Assembly: GCA_947649495.1 (NCBI GenBank)
Contig: CANSRU010000007.1
Location: 1 to 64,000 of the forward strand
Source of the DNA: an uncultured Porphyromonadaceae bacterium
GTDB lineage: Bacteria; Bacteroidota; Bacteroidia; Bacteroidales; Muribaculaceae
Direction of reading: 5' to 3'
Length of the DNA stretch: 64,000 nucleotides
This document shows, one piece after another, positions 8,476 through 16,179 of the stretch (position 1 is the stretch's first letter; every line of letters begins with the position of its first letter). A program made the position numbers and the translations under genes. Below the pieces are notes generated by a model. That model did not search any database. It had not been told where the DNA came from and was given only the letters and a program-made list of their open reading frames with translations.

Positions 8476-9345
8476 CTAATAAGTGGCTGATATTATACGG
8501 GAACGTTCTATGATTTTGTTTCGTGGGTTGAGCGATATCCACTCACCTGAAATTCCTATTATTGCCGCGTGGGTATAATTGTGTGTCACTATGTGGTTTA
8601 CTTTCGATGAGAAGATGTTGCATTGATACCCGAGGCGAAGTGAGGTTGACCCGAAATGCAGGTCGGCGGTAATGGTGTTGTCAAGTTTGAAATAGTTACC
8701 CCACCATGCACAGTGTGCAAGTCCGGAATGATTGCCAAGGTATATCTCGTAGTAAAGCTCGCCGTAGTCGGGGGAAAAGAATGCGCCAATCACAGGTAGG
8801 GTGGGTTGGTAGCGCAATGTGACCGGTATTTTCCATATATTGCCGTTCCATGCGGCATATCCAGTGGCGTTGACTGTGATTGCAGCTTTTGCCGATGCTG
8901 GATTGTTACCGTTGCGGTTGAGATACAGACAGCCTACATCGACACCGGCCGAACCACCGGCTCCAATGCTGAATCCATGGTTTAACCGCCAGCGGTGCAT
9001 CATGCCCCACGAGAAATCAATGCCGGCATACCACATGGTGGCATTTTTCACCTTGTTGAGTGTGCGGTCAATATTCAGGTTGAATTTAAGTTGCATCACC
9101 CATCTTTCAGGATTGAACTTCATGGCCTGAAGCCGTTCATAGCCTATCCCGATATTCAATCCCGAATACTTTATGGGAGTGAGGTATGTGTCGGCAAGAT
9201 AGGCACTTCCGGCACGTAGGGTATAAGCGGACATTACCGGGCGAACAATGTTCAGCGTGTCGGTCGTAGCGGCAACGGATGTGGTGATAGCAGCTTGAAT
9301 ATAAAAAAGTATGCTAAAGATTGTCGCTCGTTTGATAAAACGCAT
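8476..9345 (-). CDS. DUF3316-like outer-membrane beta-barrel protein
   Basis: A 289-residue protein with a signal peptide (cleavage near residue 26, after SVAA), followed by alternating aromatic beta-strand patterns ending in a hydrophobic strand, as expected for a small outer-membrane barrel. It resembles the Bacteroidales DUF3316 family, a recognition from memory of the family pattern and not from a search. No function is established. It lies 20 nt after parC and 11 nt before the S41 lipoprotein, so it shares their transcript. Confidence 0.65.
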   Translation of the reverse strand: MRFIKRATIFSILFYIQAAITTSVAATTDTLNIVRPVMSAYTLRAGSAYLADTYLTPIKYSGLNIGIGYERLQAMKFNPERWVMQLKFNLNIDRTLNKVKNATMWYAGIDFSWGMMHRWRLNHGFSIGAGGSAGVDVGCLYLNRNGNNPASAKAAITVNATGYAAWNGNIWKIPVTLRYQPTLPVIGAFFSPDYGELYYEIYLGNHSGLAHCAWWGNYFKLDNTITADLHFGSTSLRLGYQCNIFSSKVNHIVTHNYTHAAIIGISGEWISLNPRNKIIERSRIISATY

Positions 9346-9365
9346 AACCGTAGTTTGTTAGTGGG

Positions 9366-12038
9366 TTAAAAAATGCGTTGCTGTCCGGTTATCTCGTCGC
9401 GGACCTCATCTTCCGATCGTCCGTCGTCGAGAATCTCTATATCGCTTGACTCTTCATCCTGAACCTCAGCGTCGGCAATAGTCTCCTCCTCGATAGGAAT
9501 AGGTTCTATTTCCGTTATGCTTTCCACCTCGTAGTTGGTGATGCGTTTTCCTTTGGCTCTGAACGATTTTACCGCGATAAAATCGGGTGATACTATCTCC
9601 ATGCTTCCTCTGAATTCATCGCCGCCACCGAATTTCACCTCAAATCTTGCTCCAGGAGCATCAGAGAGCGCTATAAGAATAGATTTCTCGTTGTCGCCTA
9701 TGTAGCGTTGTTTCTTGGCCGACGGTTCGAAAGTGAATCGTTTCAGGTATGGATAGCCTTGTTGGTCAGCATCGTACAGAACGGCTGTCCATACATGTTT
9801 CGGACGGAATCGCTCTATCCGCAATATATTCTCCTCGTAGTGGTTGGAAGAGTCGAATGAAGAGGTATAATATTCCCCATTGTCAAGCACCACAAGCACC
9901 TGATCTTCCGGGCCGAATTCACCGAGGTATTCTCCACGGCCGTCGTAGTTCAGTCGCAGTACATCCCGGTCAAACCATACCTGGCGGCCGCCCAATGTAG
10001 AGTGTCCTTTCTCTTTGAGAGAGAAACGGTGTACTTCATTTTTGGTAACGATGTTGCCCATGGCGGCTTTGCCTTTTATGGCCAGTTCGCCGAAATTCAC
10101 ATCGATAAACAAGCTTTTTAGACGCGGTTTGGGCTTTAGTGTCACTTTCACAACTTCGGCTTCGCCATTGGGATTGGCTGAGAACCATACTATCTTGGAA
10201 CCGGGTAATCCTTGTGTGAGGTTATACTCACGGTCGCGCGTTATACCTGTTACGTTGAAACGCTTCATATAGTATATTCCGCCCTTGCCGTTCTGGTAGA
10301 TTACATTGTAGATGGTGCGTACATCGTTGCGCTTGAACACGTTTATGTACAGCACGTTTTTGCCCACAAACATCTTTTCCTGGACTTTTGTCACTTTGTA
10401 ACGGCCGTCCTTATAGAAAATTATTATGTCGTCAAGAGCCGAACAGGTACACAGGTACTCATCTTTTTTCAATGATGTGCCGACGAAACCTTCCTCGCGG
10501 TTTATGTACAGTTTTTCATTGGCTTCAGCCACATTTGCAGCCTCGATAGTGTCGAAACTGCGTATCACGGTATGGCGAGGATATGCGTCGCCATATTTCT
10601 TCTTGAGCATTTCATACCATCTGATGGTGTAATCGGTAAGGTGCTCGAGTTCTTCTGACAGATGGGCTATCTTTTCATTGTAGGCAGCGATGTTTTCTTC
10701 TGCCTGACGGGAGTTGAATTTCAGTATGCGTCCCATCTTGATTTCAAACAGACGTTCGATATCCTCCCGGGTCACATCGCGTATAAATTTCGGCTTCCAT
10801 GGTTCGAGTCGTCTGTCGATGTGATCTATCGCCTCCTCTTTGCTTGCGCTTTCCTCGAAGCCTTTGTCCTTGTAAATACGCTCTTCGATGAATATGCGTT
10901 CAAGTGAGGCAAAGTGCAGTTGCTCCCTTACTTCGCCAAGCTGTATCTCAAGCTCGGCTTTAAGTATTGCCTTGGTGGAGTCGACACTCCGGCGCAACAC
11001 ATCGCTTACCCCTATAAAGTGAGGTTTGTTATCGTATATCACGCAACAGTTGGGCGACACTGGCAATTCGCAATCAGTAAATGCATACAGTGCATCTATT
11101 GTCTTGTCGCTTGATGTGCCCGGAAGCAGATGGACAAGTATCAGCGCGGTTTCGGCAGTATTGTCGTCAACTTTACGTATTTTGATTTTACCTTTTTCAA
11201 ACGCTTTAAGTATGGACTCGATTACCGAACCGGTGGTAGTGCCATAAGGAATCTCGGTTATGGCAAGAGTTTTGTTGTCTATTTTTTCAATCTTGGCGCG
11301 TATCCTTACCTTGCCTCCGCGGGCTCCATCGTTGTAGCGGTTCACATCAATGAATCCTCCGGTCACAAAGTCGGGATATATCACGAAATCCTCACCTTTA
11401 AGATATGCCACAGCGGCATCGAGAATCTCATTGAAGTTGTGGGGGAGAATAAGAGAGGAAAGACCGGCTGCGATACCTCCTACACCTTGCGACAGCAGAA
11501 GCGGGAATTTGGCGGGTAACGTCACCGGTTCTTTCTTTCGGCCGTCGTAACTCAAAGTCCATTCGGTTACTTTGGGATTGTAGAGCACATCGAGGGCAAA
11601 TTGCGAAAGACGGGCTTCGATATATCGGCCGGCAGCCGCTGATGCTCCGGTTAGTATATTTCCCCAGTTACCCTGAGTCTCCACAAGAAGGTCTTTTTGT
11701 CCAAGTTGCACAAGGGCGCCGTAAATTGAGGAATCGCCATGCGGGTGATACTGCATGGTGTTTCCGACAATATTGGCCACTTTGTTGAACCGACCGTCGT
11801 CGAGAGTCTTCATGGAGTGAAGTATTCTTCGTTGAACCGGTTTCAGTCCATCGTCAATGTGCGGTATGGCTCGGTCAAGAATCGTATATGAGGCATAATC
11901 GAGATACCAACTTTGGAACATTCCGCGCAATTGTTGGCGGACCACATCGTTTGAGATGTCAACGAACATTGACGAGAATCCACCCTCGGTGGCTTCGCCG
12001 CTATCTTCTAAATCTTCGCTGTAGGTATCGTCGCTCAT
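9366..12038 (-). CDS. parC: DNA topoisomerase IV subunit A (GyrA/ParC family)
   Basis: Breakage-and-reunion subunit of a type IIA topoisomerase (890 aa) that decatenates or relaxes DNA together with ParE. The winged-helix catalytic core holds the active-site Tyr139 in AAGRYIEARLS, and the quinolone-pocket helix is near residues 98-106 (HPHGDSSIY). The C-terminal half forms the beta-pinwheel DNA-wrapping domain, lacking an obvious GyrA box (QRRGGKG). It ends with an acidic tail of about 50 residues. ParC is favoured over GyrA because of the divergent core and the missing GyrA box; parE is not in the window. A strong promoter precedes it (12087-12118). Confidence 0.88.
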   Translation of the reverse strand: MSDDTYSEDLEDSGEATEGGFSSMFVDISNDVVRQQLRGMFQSWYLDYASYTILDRAIPHIDDGLKPVQRRILHSMKTLDDGRFNKVANIVGNTMQYHPHGDSSIYGALVQLGQKDLLVETQGNWGNILTGASAAAGRYIEARLSQFALDVLYNPKVTEWTLSYDGRKKEPVTLPAKFPLLLSQGVGGIAAGLSSLILPHNFNEILDAAVAYLKGEDFVIYPDFVTGGFIDVNRYNDGARGGKVRIRAKIEKIDNKTLAITEIPYGTTTGSVIESILKAFEKGKIKIRKVDDNTAETALILVHLLPGTSSDKTIDALYAFTDCELPVSPNCCVIYDNKPHFIGVSDVLRRSVDSTKAILKAELEIQLGEVREQLHFASLERIFIEERIYKDKGFEESASKEEAIDHIDRRLEPWKPKFIRDVTREDIERLFEIKMGRILKFNSRQAEENIAAYNEKIAHLSEELEHLTDYTIRWYEMLKKKYGDAYPRHTVIRSFDTIEAANVAEANEKLYINREEGFVGTSLKKDEYLCTCSALDDIIIFYKDGRYKVTKVQEKMFVGKNVLYINVFKRNDVRTIYNVIYQNGKGGIYYMKRFNVTGITRDREYNLTQGLPGSKIVWFSANPNGEAEVVKVTLKPKPRLKSLFIDVNFGELAIKGKAAMGNIVTKNEVHRFSLKEKGHSTLGGRQVWFDRDVLRLNYDGRGEYLGEFGPEDQVLVVLDNGEYYTSSFDSSNHYEENILRIERFRPKHVWTAVLYDADQQGYPYLKRFTFEPSAKKQRYIGDNEKSILIALSDAPGARFEVKFGGGDEFRGSMEIVSPDFIAVKSFRAKGKRITNYEVESITEIEPIPIEEETIADAEVQDEESSDIEILDDGRSEDEVRDEITGQQRIF

Positions 12039-12086
12039 GTTATAGTGATTGGTTGTAGAGAGTTAAGGTCAGATGTCTGTCACATA

Positions 12087-12118
12087 CAAAGGTACTGTTT
12101 TTTCGGAACATAGGCAAA
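12087..12118 (-). promoter_or_regulatory. Promoter of parC
   Basis: Plus-strand CAAAGGTA (12087-12094) is TACCTTTG on the minus strand, and CAAA at 12115-12118 is TTTG, with 20 nt between them. Both match the Bacteroidetes -7 and -33 elements, giving a leader of roughly 45 nt before the parC ATG. Confidence 0.75.
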
Positions 12119-12127
12119 TAAAACGAA

Positions 12128-12165
12128 GTTGGGCACCGGAACAGAACTCTGTGCCGGCGCCCAAC
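12128..12165 (-). terminator. Terminator after the PepSY-like lipoprotein gene
   Basis: An 18-nt inverted repeat (12128-12145 and 12148-12165, two mismatches) forms a very GC-rich hairpin. On the minus strand it is followed by TTCGTTTTATTT. It separates the lipoprotein gene from the parC promoter. Confidence 0.75.
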
Positions 12166-12181
12166 ATATAAAGTAGTTATG

Positions 12182-12691
12182 TCAGATTACAGTTTCAGGA
12201 GTTATTGCAATTCCCGAATCGGGAGCGGTTTTTATCAAAGTACCATCGGTTTTGAAGTACAGTCCCATGTCTGAGGTACCGGTGCGTTCCACTTCGATGA
12301 GATAGAAGTCCTTTGTTGTGTCGGGATATTCGTAGAAATTGATATCGTCAATGGTGGAACCGGCGTATTCTGTCTTATTGAAAGCATCGTTGACAGATGT
12401 TGGGAGAAGGAACAGATTTTTGCCATAGTCGGTCTCGGTCATTGACCATACTCCTTCGGGAGTAAACCATGCTTCGGCCTCTTCGGTTTTGTTTAGCTTT
12501 TTGAAGTCTGCGACATAATAGATTCCAGATTTTTCCCATTTTACGTCGCTGGCGTCGGGATATTTTGCCTTGAGTGCCTGCACGCATTTTTCGGGAGCCG
12601 ACGGTGTCGGAGTAGAATCATCATCAGAACAACCGGTTACTGTAGCAAGGCCTAATATGCCAAGAAATAGATAAAATAATTTAGTGCGCAT
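12182..12691 (-). CDS. PepSY-like (DUF2874) lipoprotein
   Basis: A 169-residue protein with a lipoprotein signal (Cys21 after TVTG) and an Asp/Thr/Pro linker. A PepSY-like, beta-lactamase-inhibitor-like fold follows, recognisable from the ALKAKYPDASDVKWEK pattern and repeated Trp/Phe strand pairs. Such proteins are common periplasmic or surface lipoproteins in Bacteroidales and have no assigned function. It lies 66 nt after the DUF4332 gene and is followed by a strong terminator. Confidence 0.75.
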   Translation of the reverse strand: MRTKLFYLFLGILGLATVTGCSDDDSTPTPSAPEKCVQALKAKYPDASDVKWEKSGIYYVADFKKLNKTEEAEAWFTPEGVWSMTETDYGKNLFLLPTSVNDAFNKTEYAGSTIDDINFYEYPDTTKDFYLIEVERTGTSDMGLYFKTDGTLIKTAPDSGIAITPETVI

Positions 12692-12757
12692 AATATTAGT
12701 TTTTTATATGTTTTTCAATTTTCCTATGCTATTGTAACGCGGTCGGGCGGTATTTGT

Positions 12758-13165
12758 TCAATATGTGATTACCGGTTCAAGTGTCGCGGCTTCATCAATC
12801 ATCCGCTGGAGTTCTGATTCGCTTGGCACACGGCCGGTGAGATTTTTCGCTTCGTTTACCTCGCACATCTTTGTGTAAAGATTGGCGGCTTTACGGTGGC
12901 GGAACTCCTTTACAGTGTCAACGCCCGATGCTTCGAGCAATTCAGCAAACTGCGGGCCTACACCTTTTATGCGGTAAAGGTCGGCATGGTTGGTCCATTT
13001 TAGGATAAGCTTTCCTGAAATGTTTGTCTCTTCGGCCAGTTTATTACGGCCACTCGGCTTAGCGCAGCGCTCCAATAGTTGCTGGGCGGTGTTGATTCCG
13101 AGATTTCTCAGTTTTGCGGCGTATAGTTCACCTACACCTTCAATGTCAATAATGTTGTAGTCCAT
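12758..13165 (-). CDS. DUF4332 helix-hairpin-helix protein
   Basis: A 135-residue cytoplasmic protein with two helix-hairpin-helix-like units: IEGVGELYAAKLRNLGI near residues 8-24 and IKGVGPQFAELLEASGV near 66-82. This is the DUF4332 pattern, related to the non-specific DNA-binding HhH motifs of DNA repair and ribosomal proteins. DNA or nucleotide binding is plausible but not shown. A terminator from the upstream FKBP gene (13270-13308) suggests it has its own transcript, though I see no clear -7 element. Confidence 0.75.
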   Translation of the reverse strand: MDYNIIDIEGVGELYAAKLRNLGINTAQQLLERCAKPSGRNKLAEETNISGKLILKWTNHADLYRIKGVGPQFAELLEASGVDTVKEFRHRKAANLYTKMCEVNEAKNLTGRVPSESELQRMIDEAATLEPVITY

Positions 13166-13269
13166 AATGAGAATTTTTAATGGCGTGACACCAGCGTGGT
13201 CGCCAAGTGGTTAATAATTTACATGTATAACAATTGCGGTGTGGCGAATGTTGCGGTTGAGACATTAAA

Positions 13270-13308
13270 AACGGTCGTGGCTCATTTTATACTGATGCCA
13301 CGACCGTT
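13270..13308 (-). terminator. Terminator after the FKBP gene
   Basis: A perfect 11-bp stem (arms 13270-13280 and 13298-13308) with a 17-nt loop is followed on the minus strand by a short T run (TTTTTAATG). It lies 25 nt beyond the FKBP stop codon. Confidence 0.75.
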
Positions 13309-13333
13309 AGTTTTGCAATATTTCTGATTAAAT

Positions 13334-13879
13334 TCAGGGAATTTCGTATGCGGGAATATCTGTGAGACGAATATTGAACTGCAATGCGGAATAGGGTGAT
13401 ATGTTTGTGCTGCCTTGCGAGCCATAGCCCTGTCCGTAGGGAACGATAATCTCGCAGGTGTCACCTACGTGCATATCCTGCAGTGCGATTTTCCAACCAC
13501 CTATTGTGCCTGACAATGGGAATGTGCGGACGCTATCGCTGTCAACGGTTGTTGAATCAAATCCGACACCATTGTATAGATGTCCGCGGTATTTCACGGT
13601 AACCTTGCTTGTGAGCATGGGCGAGAGGTTGGCCGCGGTGAGTGAACGGTCGTTGAAATAATGTATCAGTACGCCGCTTTTAGGTGACCATGCCGGACTC
13701 AGCAGTGTGTAGTAGGGGGTGCCGTCAGGATTGGTCCGTTGCAATTGTTCCTGATACCAGTTGTTGTTGGCCTCGCGCCACTCCTTATAATCGGTCCAGG
13801 AATTGCCATCGTCGCCACAAGAGCTGAGCGCTGTTGCCATAATTATAATGGCGGCGGATATGGAAAAGAGTTTCTTCAT
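13334..13879 (-). CDS. FKBP-type peptidyl-prolyl cis-trans isomerase lipoprotein
   Basis: A 181-residue lipoprotein (Cys21 after ALSS) with a C-terminal FKBP domain (about 90-178): KVTVKYRGHLYNGVGFDST, GWKIALQDMHVGD and IVPYGQGYG are the family's strand and active-site segments. It is expected to assist prolyl isomerisation during folding in the periplasm or at the inner face of the outer membrane. The N-terminal third is a family-typical Trp/Gln-rich extension. It is the last gene of glyS-lemA-FKBP, 8 nt after lemA. Confidence 0.9.
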   Translation of the reverse strand: MKKLFSISAAIIIMATALSSCGDDGNSWTDYKEWREANNNWYQEQLQRTNPDGTPYYTLLSPAWSPKSGVLIHYFNDRSLTAANLSPMLTSKVTVKYRGHLYNGVGFDSTTVDSDSVRTFPLSGTIGGWKIALQDMHVGDTCEIIVPYGQGYGSQGSTNISPYSALQFNIRLTDIPAYEIP

Positions 13880-13887
13880 CTATAAAA

Positions 13888-14472
13888 TCAGTTGTTAAAG
13901 TCCACTTTGGGAGCCTGTGATGCTCCGGCTTCGGCCTGGAATTGGGGCTTGGCGTCAAATCCAAACCATCCGGCGTATATTACAGTGGGGAATTTCTTTA
14001 TGCTTGTGTTGTACTCGGCCACGGCCTGGGTGTAGCGGCCGCGGGCTGTGGTGACACGGTTTTCAGTACCTTCAAGCTGTACCTGCAGATCGCGGAAGTT
14101 TTCATTGGCTTTCAGGTCGGGGTAGTTCTCGCTTACGGCGAGCAATGATTTCAAAGCGCCTGTCAGCTCGTTTTGCGCCTGCTGGAACTTGGCCATGGTC
14201 TCTTCGTTGAGATTATTGGCATCTATGGTTATGGATGTGGCTTTGGCACGGGCCTCGGTCACTTTCTCAAATGTCGACGATTCGTGCTTGGCATATCCTT
14301 TGACAGTTTCCACAAGGTTAGGTATGAGGTCGGCGCGGCGTTGGTACTGGTTCTCGACCTCAGCCCACGATTGCTCGACGGCCTGTTGTTGCTCGACAAG
14401 CGAGTTGTAGTTGCACGATTGCAATGTGCCGAGAATAATCAAGGCTGTTATTGCGCGGAAAATAATTTTCAT
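13888..14472 (-). CDS. LemA family lipoprotein
   Basis: A 194-residue protein with a hydrophobic N-terminus and probable lipobox (Cys20 in LQSC). It has the all-helical LemA fold: YNSLVEQQQAVEQSWAEVENQYQRRADLIPNLVETV near the start, then two long helices and the SENYPDLKANENF signature. LemA proteins are envelope-associated with no settled biochemical role. It is 12 nt after glyS and 8 nt before the FKBP gene, a linkage also seen elsewhere in Bacteroidetes as far as I recall. Confidence 0.9.
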   Translation of the reverse strand: MKIIFRAITALIILGTLQSCNYNSLVEQQQAVEQSWAEVENQYQRRADLIPNLVETVKGYAKHESSTFEKVTEARAKATSITIDANNLNEETMAKFQQAQNELTGALKSLLAVSENYPDLKANENFRDLQVQLEGTENRVTTARGRYTQAVAEYNTSIKKFPTVIYAGWFGFDAKPQFQAEAGASQAPKVDFNN

Positions 14473-14484
14473 GGATGGTGCGTG

Positions 14485-16029
14485 TTATGCAAGTTTGCGT
14501 AAAAGTGAATTCAGGCTCACGTTGTCGTGTATCAGTTTGTGCAGGTCGGCTACGTTGACACGGGTCTGCTCCATAGAGTCGCGGTGACGGAGAGTCACGG
14601 TGTTGTCCTCGAGTGTCTGGTGGTCGACGGTTATGCAGTAGGGAGTGCCGATGGCATCCTGACGGCGGTAACGTTTGCCTATTGAGTCTTTTTCATCATA
14701 GTGGGTTGAGAAGTCAAATTTCAGATCGTTGACAATCTCGCGGGCTTTCTCGGGGAGTCCGTCTTTGCGCACAAGGGGCATTACGGCGCACTTCACAGGT
14801 GCCAAGGCAGCAGGGAGGTGCAGTACGACACGTGTCTCACCGTTGTCGAGTTTCTGTTCTTCGTAAGAGGAGCAAAGCACAGAAAGGAACATGCGGTCCA
14901 CACCGATTGAGGTCTCGATTACGTATGGTACGTAGCTTTCACCAAGTTCGGGATCGAAATATTTGATGTTTTTACCCGAGAATTTCTCGTGCTGTGAGAG
15001 GTCGAAGTTTGTGCGGGAGTGTATGCCTTCCACCTCTTTGAATCCAAAGGGCATCTGGAACTCTATATCGGTAGCGGCATTGGCGTAGTGAGCCAGTTTC
15101 TCGTGGTCGTGGTAACGGTATTTCTCATCGCCAAGACCGAGTGCCTTGTGCCATTTCAGTCGCCATTCTTTCCAAGTGGCAAACCATTTGAGCTCTTCGC
15201 CGGGGCGTACAAAGAATTGCATTTCCATCTGTTCGAACTCGCGCATGCGGAATATGAACTGGCGCGCTACGATTTCGTTGCGGAATGCTTTGCCAATCTG
15301 TGCTATACCGAAAGGTATGCGCATTCGGCCGGTTTTCTGTACATTGAGGTAGTTGACAAATATTCCCTGGGCGGTTTCAGGACGCAGATAGACGGTCATG
15401 GCTCCATCGGCTGTGCTACCCATTTCAGTGCGGAACATGAGGTTGAACTGACGTACCTCAGTCCAGTTGCGTGTGCCGGATATCGGGCAGACAATCTCCT
15501 GGTCTATGATAATCTGTCGCAGTTCTTCAAGGTTGTTGTCGTTCATGGCCTGAGCAAACCTTTCGTGGAGTGCGTCGCGTTTGGCCGCATATTCGGCAAC
15601 GCGCGGATTGGTCTGGCGGTACAGTGCCTCATCGAACGATTCGCCAAAGCGCTTGCGGGCTTTAGCTACTTCTTTCTCAATCTTATCTTCGATTTTGGCT
15701 ATCTCCTCTTCAATAAGGACATCGGCGCGATAACGTTTTTTGGAATCGCGGTTGTCAATCAATGGGTCATTGAACGCATCGACGTGTCCTGAAGCTTTCC
15801 AGATTGTAGGGTGCATGAATATGGCAGAGTCTATCCCGACGATGTTTTCATGTAAAAGGGTCATCGAGTCCCACCAGTAGCGTTTGATGTTGTTCTTGAG
15901 TTCAACACCGTTCTGTCCGTAATCGTAAACGGCAGATAAACCATCGTATATCTCGCTTGACTGGAATACGAAGCCGTATTCTTTGGCGTGGGATACTATT
16001 TTCTTAAACACTTCGTCTTGTTGTGCCAT
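14485..16029 (-). CDS. glyS: Glycyl-tRNA synthetase (alpha2 class II type)
   Basis: It charges tRNA-Gly with glycine in the cytoplasm. The 514-residue sequence is the single-chain dimeric form (archaeal/eukaryotic-like), not the alpha2beta2 form of proteobacteria. Motif 2 (FRNEI...FRMREFEQMEMQFF) and motif 3 (GVDRMFL) are present, and the C-terminal anticodon-binding domain (about 400-510) carries the ALAPVKCAVMPL strand. It begins the glyS-lemA-FKBP operon and is driven by the promoter at 16077-16107, which lies back to back with that of the TonB receptor. Confidence 0.96.
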   Translation of the reverse strand: MAQQDEVFKKIVSHAKEYGFVFQSSEIYDGLSAVYDYGQNGVELKNNIKRYWWDSMTLLHENIVGIDSAIFMHPTIWKASGHVDAFNDPLIDNRDSKKRYRADVLIEEEIAKIEDKIEKEVAKARKRFGESFDEALYRQTNPRVAEYAAKRDALHERFAQAMNDNNLEELRQIIIDQEIVCPISGTRNWTEVRQFNLMFRTEMGSTADGAMTVYLRPETAQGIFVNYLNVQKTGRMRIPFGIAQIGKAFRNEIVARQFIFRMREFEQMEMQFFVRPGEELKWFATWKEWRLKWHKALGLGDEKYRYHDHEKLAHYANAATDIEFQMPFGFKEVEGIHSRTNFDLSQHEKFSGKNIKYFDPELGESYVPYVIETSIGVDRMFLSVLCSSYEEQKLDNGETRVVLHLPAALAPVKCAVMPLVRKDGLPEKAREIVNDLKFDFSTHYDEKDSIGKRYRRQDAIGTPYCITVDHQTLEDNTVTLRHRDSMEQTRVNVADLHKLIHDNVSLNSLLRKLA

Positions 16030-16076
16030 AATGATGTTATGTCGGTTATTTTGTTTACAGTTTTGTTATCAAGCAG

Positions 16077-16107
16077 CAAAGTTACGCAACATACTTTTAT
16101 TATGCAA
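16077..16107 (-). promoter_or_regulatory. Promoter of glyS
   Basis: Plus-strand CAAAGTTA (16077-16084) equals TAACTTTG on the minus strand, and CAA at 16105-16107 equals TTG, 20 nt away. Confidence 0.65.
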
Positions 16108-16117
16108 CTCTATTGTT

Positions 16118-16149
16118 TTTGCTCACATCACATTTATACTCTATCTTTG
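16118..16149 (+). promoter_or_regulatory. Promoter of the TonB-dependent receptor
   Basis: TTTG (16118-16121) and TATCTTTG (16142-16149) are separated by 20 nt, a full match to the Bacteroidetes consensus. The -33 element is only 10 nt from the divergent glyS -33 element, so polymerase binding at the two may compete. The leader is about 25-30 nt, too short for a riboswitch. Confidence 0.75.
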
Positions 16150-16179
16150 CACCCTGTTTTGGTTAAAAAGATTTAAGAT

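Noticed and set aside
15019-15792. Long antisense open frame (257 codons) opposite glyS
   Set aside because: It lies wholly within a well-conserved gene on the other strand and its translation resembles no known protein; codon bias of glyS explains it.
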